The notes beneath the pieces are model-generated. The model searched no databases. It was given only the letters and a program-made list of their open reading frames with translations, and was not told the origin of the DNA. Position numbers and translations under genes: made by a program. A stretch of DNA of 64,000 nt from Pomphorhynchus laevis. Taxonomy: Eukaryota > Acanthocephala > Palaeacanthocephala > Echinorhynchida > Pomphorhynchidae. Positions within the stretch are counted from its first letter, which is position 1, and the number at the start of each line of letters is the position of its first letter. Positions 20,454 through 31,300 of this stretch are shown here, one piece after another. Location: the NCBI GenBank assembly GCA_012934845.2, contig WNNJ02002794.1, positions 1-64,000 of the forward strand. The letters are read 5' to 3'.

Positions 20454-23396
20454 ATGCAAGCGAATACGGGTCGTTGCGCGGTCTGTGGCGGATCGTTTCG
20501 CCTCAATGCATTAGATCATCTTCGGGTACACGGACCTGTGAACTTGCGCTGCTCAGGATCAGGACAGCTACCGACAGTCAGCTCTCACAACGTAATCGCA
20601 TCAACTGATACAATACCTGAGTTTTTAGACGCCAACGAGAACACCTCGAAGACATTGTTTCAGTTTGAAAATATAGACAGTTCTTGCTGCCAAAATCAAA
20701 ACAGATCCTTCGAGATCCTTCATAGTGTTTGGATGGAACCAGTCAACACGATCAAGCACATTTATTGGAATCTTCGCCGCCGAGTTGCCAATGTTTTTTG
20801 TTCTTTAATTCTAGAGGCATTGTGCTCAAATTCATCCCACGATTGGGAGCGTTTGCTGTGCTTTTCGAAGCTATGCCTACAGACTTCATCAGGTCGGCAC
20901 CATGCCGGAGACAACACTAGATCTAATATTAACGCGCTTATAGACAAATTCGAAAGTGGAAGAGAGCGTGATTGCCTTTCCTCTTCGGGGTTTTGATCAT
21001 CCAGGAAATTCAGAGGAGCTCATGATAAGAAAAATGAATTTATGGAATTGGCAAGAAATGGCAATTTGGGAAAGGCGATACACCGCCTTACGTCGAATAA
21101 TACATGCGAATTTTCATAATCTTTGCGCGGAAAACTGACAGAGCTACACCCTTTACATGATGTTCTCCAAAGTCCTGGACAACCATCTTTGAGTACCCCT
21201 TGTCGATTGAGTCGGACATAGTTTAGGCCGCAGTCTAATCATTCCAATCCTCTTCCTATCCTGGCTGTTTAGGTTTGAGGGCAGAACATATTCGAGATAT
21301 GCTGTCGGTAGATCATGGGGTTTTGCTTCAACGCCTAACGTCACTAGTCAACAACATGATCGCTGGTACTCTCCCGAACGACCTCGTGCCCTTTGTCGCC
21401 GGTGCTAATCTCATGGCATTAAACAAACCAGATGGAGGGATCCGCCCCATTGCCATTGGGGAGACATTACGTCGTCTTTGCGCTAAGTGTATTTGCTCCA
21501 AACTTCGACAGCGATTTGCCGAATCCCTCCATCCGCACCAGCTCGGTGTAGCGACGCCAAACGAAATGGAACAGATAGTACATCAAGCACGTCGGCTACA
21601 ACAACTTAATGATCAAGATGTCAATTAGGTTTGGGCTAAAATAGACTTGGCTAACGCTTTTAATACGCTGAACCGGAATTCCTTCGTCAACGCGATCAGT
21701 AAGAATTTTCCAGAAATTAGTCGATGGACATCATGGTGCTACGGCACTACCTCGAGCCTTCGGTTCGGTAGATTGAAAACTCTTCAGTCTCGAAGTGGGG
21801 TACAACAAGGAGATCCTCTTGGTCCAGTTATGTTTTGCCTGGCGATTGATCCGATTGTGGTCCAGATATCGGAGATTGAAGGTATTAGCTTAAATAGGTG
21901 GTACCTCGACGACGGAATAATCGGCGGTACTCCTGTTGCGGTGGGCGAGGCTCTGGCTCGTCTTGCTGCTAATTTTCCTGCGATTGGACTGTCTATTAAC
22001 TGGAAAAAGACCGAATTAATTGGTAGGGCAGACAAGGTCGACTTGATAAAGAACAGATGACCATGGATCACATTGGTCAACACCACAAAAAACTTTACAA
22101 TTCTTGAAAGTCCCATCGGGTCTAAGGAACATTGTTCGGGATACCTTGTCGATGTTGTTCTACCATCCCTGCGTCAAACTCTGGACTCGCTCGAAAATCT
22201 CCCTGACCCACAAGTTGCATTCATCCTGCTTCGTAGCTGCGCATCCGCTCCACGGGTAAACCATTTAATGCGCACTATAGACCCCGCCTTCGCCGAAGAG
22301 TTTTTCCGTTTGTTCGACCGCTTGATATTGAAGTGTTTTAGCAATATCACTTCTATTCAACCCGATAAGTGGGCGTGGATGCAAGCTTGCTTACCGCTGA
22401 AGGTGGGAAGAATGTGCTTTCGAATCTGCGTCCAACACTCTCAGGCAGCATTCCTGTCAAGTGTAGACACTGTCGCTAGCCAATTAAACCTTGACCCTAT
22501 AACTTTCTTTGGGTACGAATTCGTTAAAGCTATTATTCCGCAACATGTAGGAAATCCGCAAATAAATCAACGAGGATTATCTTGCCACATTGACGAAGTG
22601 TCGCGTCGCAGGCTATCGGAGAATGCTGATCGCTTTAATACTGACGGATTATTGGCAGTTCCATGCCCACGCGTGTGCTTGGTTACAGGCCGTATCTATC
22701 AAAGCAAAACATATGAACTTGGCACCAAATAAATTTGTTGTGCTTCTACGTCTATGGTTAGGGATGTCTCTCTGCAACAGTGATTATCGATGCAAACCCT
22801 GCCTTAGGATAGCAGACAAATTTGGATTCCACGCCCTAACATGTCAGTTTGGAGGCCACCCTGGCATTCGACATGATAGCTTGAGGGATACAGTCTTTCA
22901 AGTAGCGGTTCCTGCTGGATTGAGGGTGGCAAAGGAGGTACCTAACCTAGTTCGTGGTTTGCGAGAGAGACCAGCGGACATTCTATTTTATAAGGACCCT
23001 CCTTTAGCAGTTGATTTTGCTGTAACTAACCCTCAACAAATTGCTTATATTTCCATGGCTTCTGAGATCCCTGGTTATGCCGCAAGCAAGTATGCCACCT
23101 GTGTCAAAGAAAGAAAATATAAACGCAAATTAGAGGAGAATGGATACAGTTTTGCGGCAGCAGTTGTTGAAACTTACGGAGGATGGAACCCCCAAGGGGA
23201 AAAGCTAATTCGTTTCATTGCTCGTTCTATGTCATGTAGAAACGGTACACCGTATTGCAGCACAGCGGGTCATTTTTTTCAGCGCGTGTCCGTCGCACTG
23301 ATGATAGGAAATGCAAAAGCCATCCTTAAAAGTCTTGACGAGATGGGCCAACCCTTAATAGAGAAAAGTCTTGGATATTGTGACGACTCATCTTAG
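20454..23396 (+). mobile_element. R2-like RLE retrotransposon, family 2, copy a
   Basis: A nearly full-length coding region. N-terminal zinc finger CAVCGGSFRLNALDHLRVH (C-x2-C-x10-H-x3-H) at residues 8-26; NTIKHIYWNLRRR and RLLCFSKLCLQ; then ALNKPDGGIRPIAIGETL near 21,418, IDLANAFNTLNR near 21,640, SGVQQGDPLGPV near 21,795 and the catalytic WYLDDGIIGG near 21,900. The C-terminal knuckle CKPCLRIADKFGFHALTC with RHDSLRD is at 22,790-22,890. A restriction-like endonuclease follows: RPADILFY, AVDFAVTNP, KYATCVKERKYK and VVETYGGWNP. The catalytic box is YLDD, not YADD. In-frame stops (near 21,626 and 22,058) and shifts near 21,000-21,270 and 22,590-22,730 break it. A 5' leader with CTACGAACCAA repeats precedes the ATG. 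Confidence 0.78.
22590..23396 (+). pseudogene. R2-like family 2 copy a: zinc knuckle and endonuclease
   Basis: The longest intact piece of the element, about 230 meaningful codons after a frame change. The knuckle (C-x2-C ... FH-x3-C) is followed by GIRHDSLRDTVFQVAV, then RPADILF, VDFAVTNP and a basic ERKYKRKLEENGYSF segment. These give the Asp ... Asp-x-x-V/T ... Glu/Lys series expected for a PD-(D/E)XK nuclease. SMSCRNGTPYCSTAGHFFQRVSV closes the protein at a TAG ending at 23,396. The ubiquilin-like sequence starts 12 bases later. Confidence 0.75.
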
Positions 23397-23408
23397 CGAC
23401 TCTTTTCT

Positions 23409-25034
23409 ATGAGCAACCTTGTACTGCCCAAGGCCCTGTCAGTTGAGGTAGTTCATGACTCCAATATTCGAACAGCTTCCGTCGACAAAAACGACCATTC
23501 TGAGTTTACCATGCCTGTCATGCGACTCATGTATCCACGACGACCTTCGGCATATCACTCCACATCTAATCAACCAAATAATGCTTCTTTGTCGCTTCAA
23601 CAATCACCGACAGTTAAGGAGGGGTTGATATCGCATCAACCGAATATAGATCAACATACTGATGGAAATGCAACATTATCCAAATTACCACTTGTATCAT
23701 TTTCGAGCCTTCCATTTGGAAATTCAGATTTTAATGAAATTCAACAAAATATTTTTGGCACTATTCAGACTGATCCACATGCAATTCAAAACCTTCTAAG
23801 TAATCATATGGCTCAAGGACATGAGTAATCGTGCATTGCTTAGTTCAATTAAGCTTAACAATCCACAAATGCAAAGAGTGATGAAGCAGAACCATGACGT
23901 TTTACAATTCTGTAACAATCCAGATTTTATGCGTCAAACAATGGAAATGATTCGCAATCCTACAGCTATACAGGAAGTTACGAGAAACCATGATTGAGCC
24001 CTGGTTAGCCTTGAGAGTTTACCGAGCGGATATAATGTTCGACAGAGAATTTATCTCGATTTTCAAGAACCAACGCTTAATGTGGCACATGAGCAGTTTT
24101 TCGATAACCCGCTGAATACTAATTCTGGCTCTTATAGTACAGCTAACACTAGTCAAGTAGGAACTGAAAATACAAACCCCCTTCCTAACTGGGGGCATCT
24201 CAGAATACTACATTTCAAAATAATCGATCTACATCCATTTTAAATCATTTGCCATTTAATTTAGTCGATTCGTCTTGATCATATTTATCTAATACAAACC
24301 GTTTAGAGCCGCCTTTGCAATCTACATCAAGCGAAAACACTAATCGGTATTCTACGATGAACCTTCAACAATTATTAGCAGTCGCTGCTGAAAATCCTCG
24401 CATGTTAATCGACATGTTGCGGGCATCCAGTTTTAGCCCAAAAATGGATAATTCTATCCTGACGTTTGGAGCATAGACAACATTTCATAAAGTTGATGCA
24501 ACGGTTTTGTTTTACGGCTGGCTTGTCGCGAAGTCTATCGCCAACCCTCCTACTTTCTCAGCACGGGCTTGGGACCGGTCATGGCGGAGTTATTCTATCC
24601 TCAGCGGACCCCGTACCTACACGGGAAAGACGCTAAAGAAAATGAAGAAGATGGATAATTCTATCCGCGATCCTAGTATTCTACTTAATCTGATGCGTAC
24701 ATATGAATTTATACAGGACGAAAGACAAAGAGAACAAGTACATCGTGTAATTCATGAGTTTATAAGTCAGTGGCCAATACCTGAAATTTGTGCTCTATGC
24801 ACAAATCCTCGAGCATTGAGGACGATTGTACAAATTCTACAAAACCTATTTCGTCTTAGGGGCACATCCCCACAAGTATATTCACAGTTGATATCAAATA
24901 TAAGCGGTCTAGTCGATAATCAAATGAATAGTCAACCTACTTCATCTGATGTGGATTCTATTCGATCACCAAGCAATAGACAAACAGCTTATGCAACAAC
25001 AGCATTTCAAAATTTACAGAATTCAAATATATAG
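23409..25034 (+). pseudogene. UBQLN: Ubiquilin retrocopy, truncated at both ends
   Basis: The + strand reads SNQPNNASLS, PFGNSDFNEIQQNIFGTIQ, LNNPQMQRVMKQNHDVLQFC, NNPDFMRQTMEMIRNPTAIQ, then SLESLPSGYNVRQRIYLDFQEP and, near 24,810, CTNPRALRTIVQILQNL. These match ubiquilin in order: the STI1 repeats (NPQMQQLI, NNPDIMRQTLE, RNPAMMQE), the LESIPGGYNALRRMY block and SNPRALQALLQI. Ubiquilins shuttle ubiquitylated proteins to the proteasome. Both the N-terminal ubiquitin-like domain and the C-terminal UBA domain are missing. The frame shifts near 23,825, has a stop near 23,996 and is interrupted by a 190-bp insert at 24,459-24,650. No introns are seen, so it is a processed copy. The exact start is uncertain; the first 50 codons may be element 3' sequence. 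Confidence 0.82.
24443..24666 (-). mobile_element. SINE-like insert with 16-bp target duplication
   Basis: ATGGATAATTCTATCC occurs at 24,443-24,458 and again at 24,651-24,666, flanking about 190 bp that interrupts the ubiquilin frame. The insert, read on the minus strand, matches the leader of the RTE element at about 60,015-60,110 (GTCCCAAGCCCGTGCTGAG, GACAAGCCAG, CGTAAAAC). It is therefore a short non-autonomous element sharing the RTE leader, or a truncated leader copy. Confidence 0.72.
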
Positions 25035-25040
25035 TTAATA

Positions 25041-25292
25041 CAGGAACAAAGAAGCAGAAATTATTTTTTTTGATAAAAAAATTATATTTTGATAGCTCCT
25101 GCTATCATCATCAGGATTACAATAAAATGCTTCACAAAATAAAATGTTTTTTTTTGTAATCCTGATGATGATAGCAGGAGCTATCAAAATATAGAATTTT
25201 TTTATCAAAAAAAGATAATTTCTGCTTATCTGTTCCTATAATAACTATATATTTGAAATGGAAGAAGATTATGGGTTTAGTATTTATTATAA
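25041..25292. repeat. Long hairpin of two PLE tails, plus right arm of the 43-bp repeat
   Basis: Arms 25,041-25,123 and 25,157-25,237 are inverted copies. Each holds CCTGATGATGATAGC, AGGA and GCTATC followed by AAAATATAG, a stem-loop of the PLE-tail type. Outside the right arm, ACTATATATTTGAAATGG and the 43-bp repeat follow. The left arm abuts the truncated ubiquilin end, whose last codons (TTCAAATATATAG) already belong to the repeat. Confidence 0.8.
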
Positions 25293-25299
25293 AATTATA

Positions 25300-26380
25300 C
25301 GGTCAAGACTGTATATATAACTATTATATATCTAATATAATATCTATTATATTAGATATATAATCTTAATTAGAAAAAATAATTTTTAATTGAAAAAATA
25401 GTGAGAATTTTTGTTTTGTACGACTTAAGTAGTTTTGTTCATATGCATGATGAACTTATGTCATCTATTGAGATGTTAATATGTGATCAGTCATTGAAAT
25501 ATAGATTTTCTAAATAACATGTATCTTCTCTTGTGCCCACTATCGTATAGTGGGTACAAGAGAAGATTTTTATATTAAAAATTAAAAATTGCCATTTCTG
25601 TGTTGCCATTATAAATTAATTAAAAATTAAGTGTTGCCATTTCTGTGATATAAGGCAATTGATAAACTCACATCAATTTCGACTACTTAATCAATAGCTT
25701 CGATTCACTTAACAAAAGTTTCTTCACTTGGTGCATTATTCCCACATTGTTTACGTTTTATTTGCTAAAATAAGAATATTATAAATTTATACTTCTTGTA
25801 ACCCATTGCCGTCAACTCGATTGTATAATTATCGCGGTAAATATCCCATAATTTTCCATATATTGACCTTTCATTTAACTGTTAATGAGGAAAATTAATA
25901 TAATTTTTGTCTGCTGTCGAAAATTCAATTGTAATAACATTTTTAGATTGTCCTTTTTCCAGTATTCAAAACAATCAGTATGGATCCAATTCCTTAAAAA
26001 ATAATGTTCTGAATTATTTGAAGATGTCTTTAAACACTTTATTTTTATACATTTCAACTAAAACGATAATCAGCATTCGTTTTACAATTGAACTAATCAC
26101 TTTACATTTCATCTTTGAAAAAATTGCGTTATGTAGTGCGCGTACACCAGAATTTATCCACTTAATATTAAAAATATCCAATACAGCCAAACGTTTTTAG
26201 ATCAAATGGCTAAAATTTTAGAAAATTTTAACGACTTTAATACACAAAGGATTTAAGAAGGATTTCAGAAGAACAATTTCAGAAATTTAACAATTTTTGA
26301 CTACTAACTACTCACAGATTTACAGATATCATAAAAAATTAACAACTTATTCAACGATACATCTCCAGTGTTAATGTCAC
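25300..26380. other. AT-rich stretch with a short hairpin
   Basis: No gene recognised. A 21-bp inverted repeat with one mismatch (25,523-25,543 / 25,547-25,567, ATCTTCTCTTGTGCCCACTA side) and a local duplication of TTGCCATTTCTGTG near 25,590-25,650 are the only structure. A 97-codon open frame at 25,907-26,200 has no recognisable domain. Confidence 0.5.
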
Positions 26381-26969
26381 ATTTAACTATAGGATATCAT
26401 TAGTTCTTAAGTCCCGCTGTCCGGCTATATCACGAATCCCCGTGGAGCGCGAAACACATAAGCAACCACACTTGGCTCTGTACTTCACGCAATTAACACG
26501 GATCTTGCAAACGACTCGAATTGGACCGCTCTGTTCTATTTTTTGCCAAATCGTGTCTGAATGTCATTACACGAAGGTCATACTGTGACGACAGATCCAG
26601 CCTGACCACAAAAATAAAAAAGGCATCTTTGTCATTTGATACATCTCTATCACTGCCCGCCGAAACACAGCCACGGCAAAAATACGAAAGTCGCATGTCG
26701 ACGGTTGATTCTATCACCAAATCCGCAGAAGATTACGCTTTCATCATAACTAAGAAACTGGAAGAATGTGACATACGAGCAGCAATCTGCATAGCTTCAA
26801 ATGACAAGAAATTAGTTCCATTCACCGCTGAAAACGCCGCGGAAACGCACATAAAGTACCCAATTCGAGGCGAACCCTTAATTAGCGAGCAAAGCCCATC
26901 TGACCCCCTGTCCCGTTAATAACGTCCCAGGAAGACGTAGTCGCGGCAATAAAATCGTTCTCCAAGGGC

Positions 26970-27413
26970 ATGACCGAAGACTTCGATGGACTGCGACTTC
27001 TTCACATACAAGACTTGATCGGACTAGATGACTCAAACAAAAGCTACCTCGTTGGCCAGCTCAAAGAATTTGTCAACGCTGTCTTAGACGGTAACGTACC
27101 CGAGGCGGTCAGACCCATTTTCTTCGGAGCAAAACTCATTAGCTTCAACAAAAAAGACTGCGGTCTCCGGCCTATCGCTATCGGTAATACGCTCCGCCAT
27201 CTGGTGGCAAGGACGGCATCACTACTTATACGAGAAGAGGCTTCTGCATTCTTATCCCCTCAAGTGGGAATGGTGGTACGTTTCGGGTGCGAAGCAGCAG
27301 TGCACTCAACGGGAATATTCCTGAAAGACGCTAAGAATCCCGGTTATGGCCTACTTAAAATAGACTTTTCCAACGCCTTTAATCAAATTAGCCGTGCAAA
27401 AATCATAAGTTAA
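26970..27413 (+). pseudogene. R2-like family 2 copy b: RT finger/palm segment
   Basis: 147 codons without a stop, covering FDGLRLLHIQDL, the ISFNKKDCGLRPIAIG motif (equivalent of ALNKPDGGIRPIAIG in copy a), LSPQVGMVVRFGCEAAVHSTG and KIDFSNAFNQI, the first catalytic Asp. The stop at 27,411 separates it from the GVQQGDP and YLDD motifs in another frame. Confidence 0.75.
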
Positions 27414-27606
27414 CCGATACATTCCATCTCTTACACGGTTCGTGAACAGCTGCTACGTCTATATTTTTTGTACTACGACTACCATCTGATACTATCACAA
27501 GAAGGCGTACAACAAGGTGACCCTCTCGTCCCGTTGGTATTTTGCCTCGCTCTCAATTCTTTAATTAAACAGCTCAGATCTTGCTTAAACACTTGGTATC
27601 TGGACG

Positions 27607-28287
27607 ATGATCTTACCTAAGTACACAAAGCTCCTCTTCCTACTGAGGTGTAGCCCCTGTGCTAATAGCATCGTTCTGTCAAAATATGACACTGTCATTA
27701 AAGAAGAATTAGAAAGAATACTGAATATATCTCTTTCTCAATCAAGCTGGGAACAAGCCACTCTCCCAATCGACCACGGCGGCCTGGGAATCTCCAGTGC
27801 GTCTACCTTGTCAATTTCTGCGTACTTGGCGTCTTACTCGGCATGTATTGCAATCACGTTATGCATGTCGTCATCGCCCTTCCATGGACCACTAACAGTT
27901 GGAACTGACGAGTTAAATCAGTATGCCAACCTGTGGATCTCTTCGGGTGGTTGTTGGCTCCTAACTTCGAGTCATAGTTCACCAAGAGATCAGACGATAA
28001 TAAGTAATGCCACAGCTTCTAAACCAATCCAATATCGACATTCCACGCAAAAAGATTGGACACGCGCATTGAGCGCTGCTACCAGCCTGAAAAACAAGAC
28101 TTTAGAGCCTACGGAAAATTCCCGTCTAACTAGTGTTTCATCAGCTGCCGCAGGAGCGTTCCTGCAAGCATTTCCATTATCGGATGTAGGGACACTATTG
28201 CCAGATGAAACGTTACGTATAGCCATTGCGTTACGTCTCGGCGCCACATTCTGCCAGTCACACTCGTGCATTTGTGGGCAAAAGTAG
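27607..28287 (+). pseudogene. R2-like family 2 copy b: thumb region
   Basis: An open frame of 226 codons with FLLRCSPCANSIVL, SQSSWEQATLPIDHGGLGI and RIAIALRLGATFC, the order seen after the catalytic core in R2-like proteins. It ends at SHSCICGQK, the start of the zinc knuckle. Confidence 0.7.
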
Positions 28288-28810
28288 AGAGGCAGGGCAC
28301 ACATGGCTTAACCTGCTCCCGATCAGCTGGCCGTTTTGCTCGACACAGTATGGTCAACAAGATCATCGCAGACGCGGTAAGGAAATCCCACATTCCTAGC
28401 CGTCTCGAACCGCTTGGTCTAAGACTATCTTAGTCAAATGCCCGGATGGCGCGACTGATTCTATGGCAGAGAGGCAAACCGATGTGTTGAGAATTCACTT
28501 GCGTCGACCCCTTATCAGCCAGCCATTTAGCCTCAGCAGTAGTGGTATCCGGTGTTGTAGCAAACCAGGCCGAAGACAGCAAAATACAAAAATATATTTC
28601 CGTAGAATCCAATTGATATAATTTCTGCCCAATCGCTGTTGAGACGTTGTGCGCGATTGACCAGAACGCATCAGCGTTCTTCTCAATGCTTGGAAAATTA
28701 CTGCGTCGACCCTCAAGCCGGTTCGTATCTGATCCAGCGCGTAAGCTAGGCAATACAGATCGGACATGCTGCTTTAGTGCTCGGAAATTTAAGTAGTTCC
28801 ATGCATTGAG

Positions 28811-29465
28811 GAAGATATGAAATAAATTTTTAGAAAAAATCCCGTTTTTAGTTTACCTATGGTATTTATGTTATATAAAAATAAAGTTAATGGCTAAATG
28901 CCATTTGAAAATGGCAAAAGCTTAACTCGGTCAAAGTGGATATGATTTTTGATAGTTAACTGCTGCTCACTTTTAAGCCATTTACATAAATTTTTAATAA
29001 TTGGATTATTTTCTGTAAATCTCCTTTAGTTCTTCGCCATCGTTAATAAACGCAAAAGATTCTGATGGGATAATGGTACAAGAAAATCCACAAAAGGTAA
29101 AATACACTGATCTTTTGAATATTCTTGTTTTTAAGTTTTTATATTTTATATCAAATTTTATATTTCAGAACGAATTTTATGTTTACACCCAACAAATTTC
29201 ATATGACTGATTACAAATCAGTCACATTCTTTTAAATATATTTCGACTAAAGTTCTTTTGTTTTCTCATGTTGTTACAAAACAAATATTCGTCTGAAAAG
29301 ATCATCGTGATAATGCTAAATTATAAGTAATTAACGAGAAATGCACTGTGTAAATAAAATGAATCAACGTTCAATTAATTTATCAACGATAATTTATAAA
29401 TTAATCAGTAATAGTTTAGATTAATAATTCAATTGATTTAAACTAATCAATTTATTAGTTTAAAA
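28811..29465. other. Non-repetitive AT-rich stretch; possible STAG leader exon
   Basis: No clear gene. ATGGTACAAGAAAATCCACA at about 29,072 is followed directly by AAAG and a GT donor (GTAAAA), giving eight codons in phase 0, the phase in which the first sure STAG exon begins. This could be the first coding exon but the evidence is only the start codon, donor and phase. Confidence 0.2.
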
Positions 29466-29760
29466 AAACGTCATTTTTATTAGCATAAAAATGACGTTTA
29501 TTTTAAATTTTATTTTTTATTTTATTTTTTTAACTTGATTTAAATTATAGAAAATCTAAAAACAATTTTTAATTTTATTATTTAATTATTAAATTTTGAT
29601 TTAGCATTATGATGTTTTGTTTAGTTTATAATTATATTAAATACATAGACTCAGTTAGCTGATTTGATTTTTAATCAAATAAATATTCCTGTTTCCTCGC
29701 CTTCTTGTGAAAATGACTTTTATTTTAAATTTCAATTTTTTATTTTAACTTAATTTATTA
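29466..29760 (+). repeat. Solo 3' repeat of the PLE-like element (two partial copies)
   Basis: 29,466-29,680 matches the forward arm at 15,060-15,260, ending in TAGACTCAGTTAGCTGATTT; 29,690-29,760 is another partial start of the same region (TTTTATTTTAAATTTCAATT). Confidence 0.75.
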
Positions 29761-29884
29761 TTACAAGCAAGCATTGGCTATAAAGCCGTTACGCTCGATC
29801 ACAAGAAAACATCATTATATAGACCAAAATCAACATAAAAATATTAATATAAGGGGTAATCTTCATTATTCCCGATAATGCTTG

Positions 29885-30045
29885 TATCGAATAATGCTTG
29901 TATCGACTGAGAATGAGGCACGCGATCGAATGCACTGCTAAAATCAAGAAACAGGGCATCAATAGAGCTACCTCTAGATAATTCTGCGACCCACACCTTA
30001 CGAGAACACAAGAGATTCGTTAGACATGATCTGCCTTTTCTGAAA
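29885..30045 (-). pseudogene. LINE C-type RT fragment
   Basis: The minus strand reads KGRSCLTNLLCSR, AELSRGSSIDALFLDFSSAFD and RVPHSQS, the same RT motifs as 15,660-15,830 and about 90% identical to them at the DNA level by eye. Confidence 0.8.
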
Positions 30046-30184
30046 TAAATTTAAATAAACTTTAAATTTATTTCTTGTACTATTTTGAAAGAACTGATGA
30101 TTAATATATTCCATTATATTATTTATAATATATGACCAATTGTATTATGTAAGGAGATATCTGATTTATTTTATATATTCTGTT

Positions 30185-30655
30185 ATTACAATTAAACCTT
30201 AGCAATCTAAAAACAATTATTAATTTTATTATTTAATTATTAAATTTTGATTTAGCATTATTATGTTTTGTTTATTTTATAATTATATTAAATACGTAGA
30301 CTCAGTTAGCTGATTTAAATACTTTACCTTCTTTCTTGTTGTGAATTAATAATCTAAAATTTTTATCGTTTCGAAAAAGCGTATTTATATAACAATTCTA
30401 TTATATTGGCACAGCAGTTCCACCTGATGACCTCTAATTCTTATTCTGATACAACGTCTGTTATTTATTAGTCATTTCATAAAAATGATTTTCATTTTAA
30501 ATTTCAATTTTTTATTTTAACTTGATTTAAATTATAGAAAATCTAAAAACAATTATTAATTTTATTATTTAATTATTAAATTTTGATTTAGCATTATTAT
30601 GTTTTGTTTATTTTATAATTATATTAAATACGTAGACTCAGTTAGCTGATTTAAT
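30185..30655 (+). repeat. Two further solo PLE-like 3' repeats
   Basis: 30,185-30,320 and 30,405-30,655 both end TACGTAGACTCAGTTAGCTG. The second also holds the inner part CACCTGATGACCTCTAATTC. Between them is unremarkable AT-rich DNA. Confidence 0.75.
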
Positions 30656-31072
30656 TACTTTAATTTATTTATATGTATTACTTTATTTTATGCTAATTTA
30701 TATTTTTGAACTATTAAAATAACATTTTGAATACGAATTAAAATCTCAATTGTAGCGTATCATATAATTATTTAATAATTAGTCTAAAATGTTTAACTAA
30801 TTCAAGGTTAAACAATTTTGACTTGAATCGACGAGTCTTTTATCTGCTTTAGTCTTTAAAGAAATGATTTAGTCTGTGAATAAATAATTGTATCGAATTG
30901 AGAGCACTAAACTAACTGATAGCGATCCGTAGAGCTAATTGTCTGGTTATTATATATTAATATATTAAAACAGTGAACCGGCTAGCGGATCACACAACTA
31001 GGTAGGTTTCTAATAGATCGTTAGAATACGATCCCCTACTGAAAGTAATATACAACAATGTATACCTACACA

Positions 31073-31300
31073 ACTGGAGCAGCCAGACAAGTAGATGTAG
31101 CGTTGAATCAAGATACAGACGTCCTGAGTTCAAATCCGATCAGCATCAGTGTACAGAGAAAGCAGATAATAAGGGTCGAAACGTGAAATGTAGGTCGGGG
31201 TCAGCAGCTGATGAGACCCACCCAGACTGATTAGTAGCGTCCTGCTGTATCAAGAATAGGAACAATACCTGTGAGGATAATATTGTGCCACAACCCGAAG
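31073..31300 (+). mobile_element. tRNA-derived SINE, copy 1
   Basis: A B-box-like GAGTTCAAATCC near 31,128 and a poor A box about 45 bases upstream point to a tRNA-derived pol III promoter. The body AGGGTCGAAACGTG, GTCAGCAGCTGATGAGACCC and GAGGATAATATTGTGCCACA is shared with a reverse-strand copy at 46,863-47,085, where the B box is a better GTTCGAATCC. Confidence 0.72.

Larger units (their letters stand above)
26380..28810 (+). mobile_element. R2-like RLE retrotransposon, family 2, copy b
   Basis: In order on the + strand: a decayed N-terminal region; GMTEDFDGLRLLHIQDLIGL near 26,970; AKLISFNKKDCGLRPIAIGNTL near 27,130; LLKIDFSNAFNQISR near 27,355; GVQQGDPLVPLVF near 27,505; WYLDDDLT near 27,596. 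Then come a thumb region (27,607-28,287), a weak knuckle (CICGQK ... HGLTCSRSAGRFARHS) and, near 28,480-28,700, FTCVDPLSASHLAS and CPIAVETLCAIDQ, the family-2 endonuclease. The frame changes at least four times. Like copy a, the catalytic box is YLDD. Copies a and b are well diverged from each other, so family 2 is old or diverse here. Confidence 0.72.

Noticed and set aside
28430-28767. Minus-strand open frames of about 90-107 codons
   Set aside because: The + strand here reads FTCVDPLSASHL and CPIAVETL, the family-2 endonuclease, so the minus frames are shadows.
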